DNA of 35,239 bases from Podaxis mareebaensis (GCA_018524725.1 JAEUWP010000580.1:1-35239), one strand, 5' to 3'. Shown: positions 1-12,648, counted from the stretch's first letter. Notes: generated by a model from the letters alone, not told the origin. Translations and numbers: made by a program.

Positions 1-480
1 AAATGTTGACCGTCTGATCAAGCGATCCGGAAGCAACCCGCATGCCGTCGGGCGAAAATGCAACAGATGTCACCGAACCCGTGTGGCCCTCCAGCTTGGC
101 TTCCAACAAACCCGTCATCGCATTCCAAATGTTGACCGTCTGATCAAGCGATCCGGAAGCAACCCGCATGCCGTCGGGCGAAAATGCAACAGATGTCACC
201 GAATCCGTGTGGCCCTCCAGCTTGGCTTCCAACAAACCCGTCGCCACATCCCAAATCCTGACTGTCCAATCACGCGATCCAGCGGCAACCCGTGTGCCAT
301 CGGGCGAAAATGCGACAGATGTCACCAAATCCGTGTGGCCCTCCAACTTGGCTTCCAATCCACCCGTTGTCACATTGCAAATCCTGACTGTCCCATCGTA
401 CGATCCAAAGGCGACCCGCGTGCCGTCGGGCGAAAAGGCGACAGAATTGACCCGTGAATTCTCTTTGATGCAGAGCTCCA
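1..480 (-). repeat. 126-bp WD40 repeats of NLR-1
   Basis: Tandem 42-codon units (126 bp) encode WD40 repeats on the minus strand with the core VTSVAFSPDG and ASGSLDQTVNIWN. The units at 1-126 and 127-252 are almost identical in DNA (one difference in the first 115 bases or so, then a few at the end); units further into the gene diverge. Near-identity of neighbouring repeats is typical of recently shuffled HET/NLR WD40 arrays. The array continues beyond the window, so its repeat number is unknown. Confidence 0.9.
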
Positions 481-3287
481 TCGGTCCCCATGAGTCAGGT
501 AGACCTAATGTGACCCTTGCCATACGCTTCGCCCGAGCACCGTAGATTTGACGCATCAACGATTTCTTGGGAATCCACGTGAATGCCGACTGGTAAACCT
601 CAAAGCAATTCTGCTCAATGCACTCGAACCCCAGCTGCAAGAATCGACAAGCGTCGCCAGCAAGTGATCGCAAATCCTTAACATCCGCAGTTTGGATGGC
701 CTGCCAAGGCGTCAGCACGTGAACTTGACTTCCTCCTAATCAAGGCTTACCGAGAGGGCACCGCTTGCACTGCGAAGCGAACAAACACCTGTCCTCAGTT
801 GGTTGATCACGCTCAGACATTCCATCCAGTGCAAGAGGTGGTCATTCAGGAACGTGCGTAGAGCACTAACAAGAGCTGGCTGGCTCGAATCCCTCACCTC
901 GCTCAAATGGGAGGCCCAGTAAACACATGCGTATCGAAGTGCCTCGGGTATTTTTCTAGCATTCTCGGGCGGGTTCCTTCTGTCCATATGCGAAACGGTC
1001 AACTTTTCAGGGGTATCGCACATGTTAAACCTGAGCGACCCGTTCATGAGCTCCAAGCATTTGAGTGCAAGGTCTGCATGGGCACTGGCGGGACGGAGAG
1101 GTGTAGTGAATGGGGGGAAGCGGTTTGGTGGACAGCGTTTAGGATCAATAATGAAGTCGACGAACGATGGATGAAAAAAGCAGACGGGCGCGTTCTCTTC
1201 AGTGGGGATGTGTATGACGGAGTTAAATTGCGATAAGTAGGTGAGGGGATCTGATATACCCGATAGTGCGGAAAGGGCATTGATAGACAACGGGTGCCGG
1301 AGAAATATAACAAACGAGAGAAGGGTTTCCATCCATGACAATTCCTTCTTTCTCCGACCATCACCGACACGGGTAAGAATATGTCCATAGAGCCCATCAA
1401 TGGTTGAAGTTTGTTGCGCGCTCCATGCGCGCGTTACCAGGTCAGTGAGGCGCCCTTTGTAATTGAACCCGCCATCTCGAATGTAGCGCACAGCTGAAGA
1501 TGGATAGATGAAAAGCTTCCCAGAGCCCCTGACGAGTTGAGTCAATTCACTGTCGGGAGGCCACCTATCCTCCTTGTTAGGGTTCCAGCGCTCCTTGATC
1601 TCGGCCAGCGATTCTTTCAAATACAGTCGGATGTCGCTCCGCACTATGTCTTCCTCGATGTTGTGGAGCACGAGAGTGCCATAAGAAGCCTGCGAGGACT
1701 TGAAGGCGGCAGTGATGGCAGGATCAGCTCTGCTGACGAGGAAGAACTTGAGGGGGAGGCTCGACGCAAAATTGAGGATGAGCCGGATGAGGCGGTAGAC
1801 AAGGTGGGGGTTTGTACATTCGTCGAGGGCATCGATGACGACAATCTTGTAAAGTTTGACCCCAGGGCCGACAGTATTCCGCAATGGCTCAACGATGAGC
1901 TTTTGGAACTGCTCCCCAAAGTCATTCGAATCGACCAAATACGGTTCCTTCTCGAGGGATTTCACGACCTCTACGTTGAAAGTGGGCGAACCCTTGGCAA
2001 GGTCGTATGCCGCACCCGGGATGATGAGGCGTGGGTTACTGGTTTCATCTGAGGTTCGAGAACAAAAGAAACTCGCTCCGAGCATCTGCTGTCGGTTCAG
2101 TAGCTCGCACAGCGACTGCGCAATTGTCGACTTCCCGGTGCCCGCCATCCCCGTAAGCCAATACACCTTAGCACCCTGCTCATCAGGAGCCCATGCTTCC
2201 AATCTTTCAAGGACGTTGACACGCGTGCCCGGCATGCATCCTGTGGGATCGCCGTAGGCGGAGAGCCGAGTTTTATACGAAACGTTCTCAGGACGAAGTT
2301 TGTCTATTGATCCTGTGATAATGTAAGCTTCGCACGTTGACATCCTCACCAAGACGGGTAGCTTACGGGAATTTAGCAGCTGTTGATGGAACATATGAGG
2401 CCGATTGTGCTTCCTCAACCACAAAAATACTTACCTGCAACATATTCCGTATGCTTACATTGGTGCGAAACTGTATGTCAATCTGTGGAGCGCGGTCAGC
2501 GCGATAGATACGTGAGCACGATCCGTAGTTGAATACTTACTTGGAAGAGATTGCAAACAGTATTAAGGTTCCTCAACATCTTTTGTATTGTGCCAAGATC
2601 GTTCGAAATCTTGGCAATGCGGGCCGGCAATGGTCGATCTTGCAAGTGGCCGATGCATTCAACCAAGCTCTCGATAGCTCTGCGAGACAGCCAAAGAAAA
2701 GTCAGATACTAATCGGAGAGGCGAGGCCGACACGCACGTGGAGAAACTTTGGACTCTCTCTTCAAACACATACAACGCTCCTTCTTCCTTGTACCTGCTC
2801 ACAAGTGATAGGATGGCTTGCGATCTTGCCTCGAGTTCCTTTAGCTCGTCCTGATTCGTGGATACGCCCTGCGGATCGGAGCTCAATGGGGTGGATACGA
2901 TAGACATGGCTCACGCACATCGAAGATTTTACCAACTGTCAAGAATACGGCGGCAGTAGTTTTTAGGGGCGGACAGATATCCGAACACTCCTTGAGTCCA
3001 GCTGCTACGACCCCTAATCCAGGAAGAATATTTTTGTCCCCAATTTTCAGTTTCCCGAGTATTAACTGGCCTTGCTGTGTCGGGACGATAGCCTGATATT
3101 CGCTATAGGCGGGAGGGGCTGGGGTTTGGACTATTGGGAGAGTCTGAGGGGTCGGAGGTGCGGGAGGTGTTTCGACTCTTGGGAGGACATCAGGTGCAGC
3201 AGGAGCTCCAAGGGCCGAAGCGCCTGCGGTGGCTGCAGAGATCCTGTCTGGCTTTTTCTTTTTGAAGCGTTTCAAAAAAGAGGACAT
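1..3287 (-). CDS. NLR-1: NACHT-WD40 receptor, 3' end beyond window
   Basis: Fungal STAND/NLR receptor of the HET-E/HNWD type, expected to sense ligands through its WD40 propeller and oligomerise through NACHT. The start is taken at 3287 (MSSFLKRFKKKK); an in-frame Met at 3329 is the alternative. Predicted introns with phase-compatible GT-AG ends: 2869-2918, 2680-2737, 2483-2540, 2380-2434, possibly 2313-2366, and 701-750. The order is a basic, Pro-rich N-terminus, a helical region (exons to about 2435), NACHT with Walker A GMAGTGKST and Walker B IVVIDALDEC, a helical linker, then WD40 repeats that cross the left edge. If 2313-2366 is spliced, a 13-nt exon results; leaving it in also keeps the frame. 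No stop breaks the gene within the window. It is divergent from the plus-strand DUF7918/NLR block. The family call is secure; the exact 5' exon structure is less so. Confidence 0.88.
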
Positions 3288-3329
3288 TGTAAATCGATGA
3301 TCGATGAGCCCTGGCGAATGTCTGGTCAA

Positions 3330-4368
3330 TGAGGGTCAATGAGCAAGCAGGCCTAGGTGTGAGAGCGGTAGCAATAGCCGGGGTTAGGGTATGGACCGAC
3401 CATGTGTTGGCCTGGTGGAATTAGAGCGTCCTGTCACGACTTCCATTTGACGCCCAGTGTCAACGCTCTCACGTCAACATGTCCACGAGAAATGGGACAG
3501 CCTCTCAGGCTATTAGATTATCGATTCAACTGGGCCCTTGCACTTCGCAGCTACACCACACCCGTCACTACACCACTTCGGCACCCTCGGCTCCCCATAT
3601 ACACCATTCCCCATCCGCGCCTTGAGTTTAGACCTTGCACTTCTTCTGCTAAGAGATGGCTTCACAACCTCGCTTCTCAATCGCTTCCAATATGTACCGC
3701 GTGTTTGGAAGTACATAAGTATCCTTGAAGGCGTTTGGGTGGAGCGTTAGTCAGGCTAGGAGATCAGCTGAGCTGATGCCGCGATGTTCAAAAAGTCCAC
3801 GCTGACGCTGAAGTGATTCTGGCGATATCCAATCTTGAGGATTTCGATGACTTGCTTCCTCGCTGCCCGTGCACCTATCCCGTGTTCGACGCCGATTCAC
3901 ATCTCGTCGAAACATCCCGTCGCTCCTCCACTTGCTACAGATCCACCAGAAAGCCTTCGTTGATGGTTTTCTGATTTTATCGTCGTTATATCGATGTGCT
4001 CACCATTTGCCTCCGTCTCGACCTTCACAATCCCTATTCCTCGAACTACCGCCAGTATTGTGTCCCGTTCCGAGGGTCTTTGCGTGAAATTGGGTCCCTT
4101 CCGACACCCATCGCGACTAACCGAAGTCCAACGAGGCACCAGCGACAGGCCCGTCGCACCCCAATAGCATAACCAACACCGTCGACTTCCCACATAAATC
4201 ATTAGAAATGGAAAAAAACCCTTACACATATGCAACAGCAAGCAGGATAATTGAAGGATGATATTGTTTCTACAACGTCGTAATAATGAATGATATTACC
4301 AGGGCTAAAAAGGTGTGTTTCCCCTCCCAACGTCACACACCCTTCACGAACTTACATTCTCCGTTCGT
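3330..4368. other. intergenic, no gene recognised
   Basis: Upstream of NLR-1 I see only short overlapping open frames on both strands (up to about 114 codons), none with a recognisable domain or a convincing set of splice sites. A small direct repeat, tgaccctcattgacc-like, lies at about 3318-3342. The NLR-1 promoter should lie in the first few hundred bases, but no clear TATA box is visible. Confidence 0.5.
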
Positions 4369-4785
4369 TTATTCGTTTCCTGTGTTGTACTGAACTGGGG
4401 AATTGCCACAGACCATCCTCATAGACTCCAAACCATGTAGTTGCTCAAACGTCAGCAACGTGATCCGTTCCTCTAGCTTTCCCTGATCATTTCGCAAGAA
4501 GTCAACGATCTTTCTGCGTGTCAAGAACCCGGGAATGGACATCAACGTTGTTTTAGCCTGCCACAACGTGAACCGTTCTTCAGTCGACGCCAACGCCTTG
4601 GGGGTATCGAGCGGAACCGGTAGGTCATTCTTGTCGGGCTTTCTGGATTGAAGCGGCCGGGGCATGTCGCGGGGACTGCGTAAATCGCGTACGGTCGTTG
4701 ATCTATCATCTTTCGCAAGGTAGAATGAATGAAGCATAACGTGACGTTTGTATTTCCGCACCGACGGATAAATGTACGTGATCAT
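4369..4785 (-). CDS. hypothetical open frame, doubtful
   Basis: An open frame of 138 codons with no family I recognise. The C-terminal two thirds look protein-like (a helical stretch around WQAKTTLMSIPGFLTRRK and LEERITLLTFEQLHGLES), with ordinary codon use. Its N-terminal codons (about 4716-4785) lie antisense to the decayed DUF7918 tail, so the predicted start is suspect. It may be one exon of an undetected gene, a gene fragment, or chance. Confidence 0.25.
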   Translation of the reverse strand: MITYIYPSVRKYKRHVMLHSFYLAKDDRSTTVRDLRSPRDMPRPLQSRKPDKNDLPVPLDTPKALASTEERFTLWQAKTTLMSIPGFLTRRKIVDFLRNDQGKLEERITLLTFEQLHGLESMRMVCGNSPVQYNTGNE

Positions 4786-5118
4786 CTGCGGGTCTTTCCG
4801 TTTTTTTTCTATCCTTTATGTCGCATGCAATCACATAAACTACCCTCGGACCCAGGGAATTACCTTCAAAGTCCACCAAAACCTCTGCCTCCTACACTTG
4901 ACCTGGCAAGAGGCAAGAACGAATCCAGTCCCCGCACGAAACAGAGATTTCGTGAGTTCCCTTAGCACTCTTCTAGCAATCAACTTAAGCAAAGGTGAAG
5001 GAGATGAGGGCACGTAAGCACAGGCGGGAAGTTCGACGCCGGGTCTTGTTATAAAAAGGTCAAGGAAGAAGGATTGTCGAAGTTCCTTCCAGGCGAAGTC
5101 GTCGGCTTGACGTGAGGA
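4716..5118 (+). pseudogene. decayed DUF7918 3' end (copy 1)
   Basis: This stretch aligns by eye with exons 4-6 of the complete DUF7918 gene just downstream. HNVTFVFPHRR corresponds to HIATFVFRYRS, followed by a donor-like GTACGTG. Then come a YPRTQGI-like segment matching YLQAQGI, a Lys/Arg-rich stretch, and finally KFLPGEVVGLT plus stop, matching KFLPGEVIDLT. The 5' exons are missing and the middle has frame breaks. It is the first of three DUF7918 copies in the window, each lying just upstream of another DUF7918 copy or an NLR. It looks like a dead remnant of an earlier duplication. Confidence 0.65.
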
Positions 5119-5397
5119 TATGGCATGTATTGAAAGATCTACTGTTGGGTTGTGAGCTGGGACAGCAGATATCTGCAACCGGGTTTTATTCCACATCTGT
5201 CAACGCATGGGCTAAAATGACACGTGACTTTGTGTGACGAAATTTACGTCATTAGCCTTCTTGAGCAAGAAGCACCCCCTTTCAAGTTGGAACCTGAGTT
5301 GGAAAGGTGCATTACGAAATTTGGCGGAAGTTCTTCCTCTCTGGTGGCACCCTGCCCTCTCTTTGATTGTCGCAGTCTTCGGCTCCCCGCCTTTGTC

Positions 5398-6600
5398 ATG
5401 CCGACATATGATGATATCACTATTACTATTCAAGTCGACGGTGCTGATGTCCCCGAGTTTCTAGTAGAGAGGGATCAAGTAGGGAAAAAGGTTACGTGCT
5501 GGGTTCCTTCACAAATCGGCAAGGTGCGTATCAAACACTTGCGTACTGATGCGCCCATGTCTTACAAGCACAATCATACATAGGAATTTGGGGTAGTTGT
5601 TAATGCTGGGCGTAGACTCCGGCCCTGGAGTGCCGAAGTCTTAGCTGACGGTATTAGTGCACAGAATGTTGCGTTTGTCAATCGGGTCGTCAGAGGGAGC
5701 AACATCGGTTCCTACAAGGTTTCTCCTACTGTTTCTCGTCCGTTCGTATTCTCGAAGGTTGAGTTAGTTGGCATGTCATGGGTTTTATAAGCATTCAGCT
5801 ACAACCACTGACATACCATCTCTACCTTCCAGATGACGACGCGCTTCTCCAGTCTTCTCAGATGCCGCATATTGGAGAAATAGAGATCAGGTGTCGGTAT
5901 TTTGACATACTTGGGACACAAGAAGACACCTCTACTAGGACATTCGAAATAACAAAGAAAATCCATGAAAGGACTAAGAAAGGCATTGCCGAACACGTTG
6001 GGTAGGCGACCATTTCTGAGAAGATACTCTAAATGCCTTGTTTCCAACTGACTGTGGTTCAAGCCTTGGGAATGCTGTAGCAAGAGCTCCGACTGCTGCA
6101 TATAAGGCGGAATTCAAGGAGCATATTGCGACATTTGTGTTTCGTTATCGATCCCTTTGTGCGTGTCAGCTACTCCGCTTTGCCCTCTTTTCCTCACAAC
6201 CGCGCATATAACCACACAGACTATCTCCAGGCACAGGGGATTGCCCCTTTCACGCCTCGACCAAAATCCCCATCGTCCGTGTCTGTCCGAGGGCCAATGG
6301 GAAGCGACTCCAAGAACAAGCCACCAAAGAGAAGCTCCAGGAGCTCAGAGACGAAGGTGAAGGAGGAACCCTTGGATATATCGGATAATGACGAGGATGA
6401 CGAGGAAGTGCAGGCCCTTTTGGTGAGTGGATCGCACAAAGGTTATTTGCGCACTTTGGTGACGGCGTTGTAAGGTCAAGTTGGAAGAGGTCAAGGCGCG
6501 AAAGCGAAAGCAGAAGCAGAATGCTGGATCCGTCCAGAAGAAAATCAAAAAGGAAGACAAACCGAAGTTCCTTCCGGGTGAAGTTATCGACTTGACCTGA
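5398..6600 (+). CDS. DUF7918-family nuclear protein
   Basis: Agaricomycete DUF7918 protein of unknown function, complete. Predicted exons: 5398-5523, 5584-5770, 5833-6001, 6064-6158, 6220-6422, 6475-6600. The start is the Met of MPTYDDITITIQVDGADVPE, where the family normally begins. Family hallmarks follow: VTCWVPSQIGK, SRPFVFSKVEL joined to DDDALL, EIEIRCRYFD, KKIHERTKKG and TFVFRYRSL. The C-terminal third is basic and acidic low complexity, with nuclear-localisation-like KARKRKQKQ, a SUMO-consensus-like VKEE, and the end VIDLT. The second intron (5771-5832) appears to need a GC donor, since no GT donor gives the family join in frame. A transposon-split NLR follows in the same direction. 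The family call is good; the function is unknown. Confidence 0.82.
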
Positions 6601-7126
6601 AGGACTCCAGCGCAGATACCGTTAGTTCAGAAATATACCTAAGCTTATTCATACACCTCGATAATAATCATGACTCTATAGCTATATTAAAGACGACAAT
6701 CCCCAGGATATCTGCAAATTGTTGACATGTGGTGATCATTACTCCTAACGTACACTGGGTGAACATCCCCCGCTTGCATCCTCACCCTTCCTCCCCCATT
6801 GTTGACAGCAAACTTCATCAAGTACTATTCTGGGCATATACTGCATTGAGCGGCGTCTTTTGAGAAGATATTCGTGATGAAGAGTTCTCTCACCGATTAT
6901 CTAGGTAGCCTAGTGTCAGCCTCACCCGTCCCTCTGTCGGTGCCCAGAATTCAGTATTCAAATTTCCAACTTCCACTTTTCGGTTAATCAAACGAGCGCA
7001 CATGATTGATGAAATGTGCACCCTTTCCTACCGGATGGGCGTCCGCTCCGATGATTTCGCCACGAGAGTTAGTATTCGGCTTGATAGTCGATCTCCGGCG
7101 GTATGAGGCCGAGGGTTGGACGACTG

Positions 7127-7238
7127 ACGATGATTGGTCATGTCAAAATCGGAGAGTGATTATGTAGACGCTCGCACTTCGTGCTCAAGTCGTGGGTATC
7201 CCGTCGTTATCTGTGCTTACTCACCATCCCAAATCAAA
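7127..7238 (+). promoter_or_regulatory. duplicated 5' flank of NLR-A
   Basis: About 110 bp directly before the NLR-A start codon match the block at 27784-27916 before NLR-B (shared acgatgattggtc, agacgct/aggcgct, actcacc...ccca). Conservation up to the ATG shows the upstream region was copied with the gene and may hold its promoter and 5' UTR. Between 6601 and 7126 I see the DUF7918 3' flank and nothing else recognisable. Confidence 0.5.
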
Positions 7239-7748
7239 ATGCCACTGTTTCAAGAAAGCAGTAATTTTGTGGCAAATGGTCTGTTTATTGACAGATCTGT
7301 GAACATCAACGTTCATAATGAAGGTCACGAACATAGTGAGTATCTATAACTGTGGAGTATTAGGAAAATATATATGGACGCCTGGTGAGCAGGAAAAGGT
7401 ACCGGAATCGATGCACTACGAAAAGCCTCTCTCCCAGAAGCAATTCACGACTCTGGCGCACGCGACCCACCGCGATGTTTTCCAGGTACCCGTGAGGAGC
7501 ACATCCGTAGCATCACTGGCTGGGGATTGGAGGGTTGGAAGGGACCCCAGCCTCGGGTATTGTGGTTGCAGGGGCCCGCTGGAGTAGGGAAGTCCGCGGT
7601 GGCACAGACCTGCGCGGAGAGCATAGGGGATAGACTGGGTGCAGCATTCTTCTTCTCCCGATCCAACCAGTGGAACAAATCCACGAAATTCTTGCCGACG
7701 ATTATCTATCAACTGGCCAGGAAACATGCAGCTTATCGTGACCTTCAT
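7239..7748 (+). pseudogene. NLR-A 5' part (N-terminus and Walker A), cut by transposon
   Basis: First part of an NLR whose remainder lies at 24552-26057. Exon 1 (7239-7335) encodes a 32-residue N-terminus starting MPLFQESSNFVANG and containing NINVHNE. After an intron at 7336-7392, exon 2 encodes PRCFPGTREEHI and a Walker A motif GPAGVGKSAVAQT, then stops matching at HAAYRD. There the transposon terminus begins. The sequence is open and well preserved up to the break, so the insertion is likely the inactivating event. NLR-B is the uninterrupted paralogue showing what should follow (DVVDAEILHDPLVLEKS). Confidence 0.9.
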
Positions 7749-7758
7749 CACTAAATTG
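7749..7758 (+). repeat. left terminal inverted repeat of transposon
   Basis: CACTAAATTG marks the left end and is the inverse of the right end AATTTTAGTG apart from one A. The inverted match is short (about 7-10 bp), as in many CACTA elements that rely on subterminal repeats. From here to 8260 I see no gene, only AT-rich sequence with scattered TGTCA/GTGACA-like motifs. Confidence 0.65.
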
Positions 7759-10700
7759 TTGAAAAACTGGTGTGACATTTCAGCAGTGACAGCTCAAAAA
7801 CAGGTCCAACGAGCACTATAGTGCAATATATTGCAATTATATCACCTTATATTGTCACATATTTTATTCGGCAGTATTACATGAAGTTACCATGATGGGG
7901 AAGGTATTATATGAGCATATCCCCTGCCATCTTAAATGGAAGGAATCATTATAAAAATGATAAGGGAAAGATCGCGTAGGAGGTCCTCAGATAATGAGAT
8001 ATCTGGTTGAGATCAGGATTTTCCAGTCTGATTTTGTTATGATTTTATGTGGTCATACTTAAGACACAATATCTAGAAGATGATGTTTGAATATCATACA
8101 CTATAAGTATAATGAGAGCGTGATAACCAGTGTATCAGCTGGTGACCGCCATGTCACTAGATATTAGCTATAGTCACAATTTTATAGAGGACTAGGCACT
8201 TAAATGCATATATATCCAAGCCTTTAATAATTTCAGAAAATACAACATAATACAAAGATGTTATAGGGCATCATATTCTTCGTCGTCATCACTTTGATTA
8301 TTACTATCACCCTCTAAACTCTCTGATTCACTATCCCATGCAACACTTTCATCGCTCTCAGAGTCCTCCTCAGCTCCTATAATCTGTCCATCATAAGTTG
8401 AGGTTTCTATGTCATCAGCTACCTCTGTGCTTTCTTCATTAGAGGTGAAATTGCTGGAGGGGCTAGAGGGGCTTGGAGATGATGTAGCACCATCTAGATG
8501 GCCAATACCCAATCCCAGATATCTCATGTACATATCGCGATCAACAAATCTGAAGTATTAGAGTTAGTTCTTAATGATAAGTTATTCGTTTCACACGTAC
8601 ATGTTAATATAATAATTCACCCAGTCATCTATTTCCCCATTTGGCCTTGCCTCTGTTGGCTCTTTCCACTGTAGCAACTGCTCAGTTCGGCCTTCAACAA
8701 ATGCTGGTATTAGGTGACAGCCCCGAACAACCTGTGAGGGATCAAGGAAGCCAAATGCGAAGTTGTCTGTATCAGGAACAAAGCCAAATTTGGGAAGCCT
8801 AGCTATGTGGTGATTGGACACATAGTCAGGTTCAATCCCTAGCCACCGCACCCAAAGGAAATCCATAGTCCTCCAGCTAAGATCTTGAGCATTGATTCCC
8901 ATATGCTGTACATCCGCGTGGAAGACTCCAATGATGGCGGCATACCAGAAGGGGTGAGCTGCTGGGTTAGCCTCTGTTTCGGGTGACATAACCATACAGA
9001 ATGGATGGTTCTGGGGGTTAAGTGTATCATAACTGTGGCGAATGTCATATGTTGTATAGTTGATACGTATAGTCTGGTGTCGGAAAACAGTATTGTTCTT
9101 GATTTGAATTGTGTTGCAATCACTATCAGTGAAATCGTCATGCATATCGCCATCAAACTTCCGTCCTAGAATATGGCCCAATAAATGATCCTTCAGCTTG
9201 GTGATAAATTCCTGTTAGGTACCAGATCACCATTAGCTGAAAGTTCAGAGTTTCACATTAAGTAGTAAACGAGTCTTTCCTTTTTTGCAGGATCAGTGCA
9301 GTTGGCAACAAAAGTATACAGATTGATCGGGTTATTTGTTGAGTATGAGATGATGTGGTGTTTCACAATATGCTCTGGTTTACTGGCTTCTTGTTTCTCT
9401 TGTTTTTCAATTGCACAAAAGGCTTGTTGGTGAAGGTGTTTGGTACCGATCTGGCGTAAAGAGTCCTTCTTGTTAGTTAGCTTGTAAAGGCTCTTGATTG
9501 ATTGATGTGACTGTTCTGCCTATTAAATAAAACCCAGTATATTAGACCAGGCTATCCAAACTGTGAGAATTGAAGAGATGCATTGACATACCAGTTGAGT
9601 TGAGTAAGAGTCAGTAGTGCCAAATAAGCGGATGTGGGCCATGTAGTCTCCCATGAAATGAAATTTGACAGTAGCAAGGTTAAGAGCCTTTGAACGCTGG
9701 TGGCTAGAAGATCTAGAGGAGTTGGATGATGTGTTGATGGGCTGGTTAGCCTTCTGGCGTTGTCGAGCAGCCTTCTCCCGTGGAAGCTCCAAAGTTGTAA
9801 AATTTGAACTCGTATGAGCCTGAAAGTGTCATAGTAATTGACTGAGTTCCTTAGTGAGACTGTCAAGTAAATTAAGAGTTGTGTTGGTGTGCATCCATAG
9901 TTTGGCAAGAGCATGCCACTCTGCAAATCTATACAGTAATTTTGTTAGATAGCGGTTATGAGGTTCGGGCAGTAGTCCTTCAAAGCATGGAAGAGTACAC
10001 TAGTAAACTTATTAGTTATCATGCTATTCTAAGAATAAAATGTGGGCGTAGTATACTTTACCTGAAGTAAATCCTCAAAGTCTCATGCAGCCATCTTTTT
10101 CATCTCAGAACAGTTAGAAGAAAACTGGCATATGCCCCCGTTACCAGTTCCAAAAGATGAGATTGAGTGATACCTGTTCTGACATTGTAAGATGCCTTAA
10201 AGAGAGCTATTATATATGTAAAAGTCACTTACCACTCATCCAACTGGTTTACAAGGTGATTGTGATTGCTACTTGCTGTGTAAAGGATGCAGATGAGATG
10301 GGTAAATAAGCTTTTCCAGGTCCCAAGCTCAATTTCATGAAGAAGGTCAACTGTAAGCATTCTTGAGGGATTAAAGTGACCCCCTATTTGCTCAGCAAAA
10401 GCATTCTAGTAAACGGCATTTTATCAGTGATTGGCCAATTAAAGAAGGAAGTTGATGTTCTACATACAACAGTGGGAACTCCTGAGATTTTATGGAGCAG
10501 TGCCTCAACAGCAGAGCTACGTATAGATAAGCCAAGGTTATAGATTGCTCTCCAGGCAATAGAGACATTTTCAGCTAAGTAGGAGTGGAGATTCTTCACT
10601 CGAATGGTCTCATCGCGTCTGAGCCCAAGGTTTGGAAGTTCAGATTTGGATACCAAACACCTTGGGCATGGGAAAAGGCCCTTGTCACGAATTGTAGCCA

Positions 10701-11341
10701 ATAGAGCCCTACAGAAAATCATATAAGACAAGGAGAGTACAGAACATATAGATTCATAACTCACTTTTCTGGATAATCAGCAGAATAAGTAAATATGCGT
10801 GGATATACACAATGCTCTATGCCATCAATGCATTTGATGACAATTCCATACTTGTAGGTGTGAATGAAGTCATCATCAAGTAAGGTATGCCAGACTGCAT
10901 GTACTAGCTCATGGCGGCAATGAGCTAGGATGTCAGCCTTTTGGGAGTGCCAGGAAGAGTGAAATAGTGAAACAAAATTTTGGAATGAGTCGGGAAGCTA
11001 AAACTGGATATGAGCTGACTAGAAAACTAGAGTGTGTTCAATGGCCTACTGTGGGTATATATGCCAAATGGTGTATAGCACTAGAGGGTTGCTGAGATCG
11101 GACGTATTTTGAGATGTTCCCTAACATCATATATATAGGCCAGGCTTTTGCATTGCCAAAGTCTGCCAGATGGGTTGCATCTGAAGCAAACATGAGAGCT
11201 GCGACAGTCTTTTCATGCCTACAATGGGGATCATCAGGAGGTAGCTTTCCATGCAATTGAACGTCCTCGTGTTCTGCAAGAAACACATCTGAGGAATATA
11301 TCTTGCCATAAATGCGTTCATTGCCTGTCTGTTAGGCTGGT

Positions 11342-12648
11342 CCTTATCACTGGTCACCTAAGCTTTGCTAGGGGGCGGCTATCTCCTAGGATCTAGCAAG
11401 AAGGATCACGATAAGAAGGTGGTGAGGCAAGTGTCCAGTTAAGTACACTCAGGAGGTCGAACGTCTATAAGTCGAGAGTATGACCAATAGAGTGTTTACT
11501 ACCACACTGATCGTGAGCTAACGTCAATCAGAAGTTAAAGGTAAACAATAACTTGAGATTTGAGAGAATATAGGAAGCTTGCGCTTCCAGTACATGAGTG
11601 GCTATTTAAGCTTTACTTCTAAGGTCCAATTCTGGTAACTATGACGAAGTAATGCTATGAGTCCGAGAGTAACTATGGAGCGGAGCGAGACAAGAATAGA
11701 ACTAAGACAAGAATAGAAACAGAGATCAGAAAGGAACTAACTAACTAAGGAAACTGTTCAAGACGAGTTCGGGCGAGATACAGGAATATGAGGCAAAGTG
11801 TCTGTAGTAGGATAGAGGAGAAGTTATTTACTGTTTACGTTACAAGTCCATATCAGGGTGGAGATGTCCGTCGGAAGAGTCAGAGGAGTAAGAGTCGGGA
11901 GACAAGGCGGAACTGGGAATGGGGAAGTTGCCAGTCAAAGGCAACGAGTCAGGAGAATCTTCATGGAGGAAGATGAGGCTGCAGTGCGGGGATGATGACG
12001 ATGATGACAATACATCGCCAGTGATGTATGGCGGTGGATATGGAGGAGGATCGCCAATGGGTTCTTCTGGGTTTGACTCGTCAATGCCTGGAACATTGGA
12101 GTCAATGCTGCGGAGGGGCGGAAGCTGAGTACGATGGGGAGGGATGGCCGGAGGCTCATCAGAGTTAGGATCGACATGGTAGACTTCTACTTCTCGGAAG
12201 TAGAATCCGTGGGTGACTTCGTACTTGATAATATGTGGGACGACCTCAGGCGGATACATCATGTAGGGATGAAGGAATACGATGGGTTCTCTGGCATAGG
12301 GGATCATCTTCCAACTGTGGGCCCAGGCAGAGTCGAAGTTATTATGGATTGTCTGAACGTATAACCCATCGGGATCAAAGATGTGAGTGAAGGGAGCATT
12401 CTCCCAAGTGATGCGTAAGATTTCCGTCATCATGCAATCGGTCTCGTAGAAGAGTGGTCCAGGCATTGGCCAGTCTTCAGAGAATAGGGATGCGTGGCCA
12501 GGAAGGTGATGATTGGCGAAAGCTTCATTGCAATAGCGGGTTGAGTCTTCAGCTGGCATACCCGTATCTTGAGTGGTGGAACGAGAGGCATTGGGAAGTC
12601 CAAGCTTGTGGACTAAGGCATGATAAATGATGTTGCGGCGGGGGGTAC
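11342..12648. mobile_element. nested insertion inside transposase gene
   Basis: The transposase reading (FKLFHN just above 12670; NERIYGKIYSS just below 11330) is interrupted by about 1.3 kb of unrelated sequence flanked by the 9-bp direct repeat TAGGCTGGT (11333-11341 and 12649-12657). The left 500 bp are noncoding and look like a retroelement LTR read on the minus strand (a TGTAACG-like start near 11844, a GTGACCA-like end near 11350). The right 800 bp are the open frame described separately. No terminal inverted repeats are visible. It could be a 5'-truncated LTR retroelement or another element; the 9-bp repeat is longer than usual for LTR elements. Confidence 0.55.

Noticed and set aside
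83..545. Repetitive plus-strand open frames
   Set aside because: They lie antisense to the minus-strand WD40 repeats of NLR-1 and reflect their 126-bp periodicity.
3402..4241. Several 70-114-codon frames upstream of NLR-1
   Set aside because: Overlapping on both strands, no domain, no phase-compatible splice partners.
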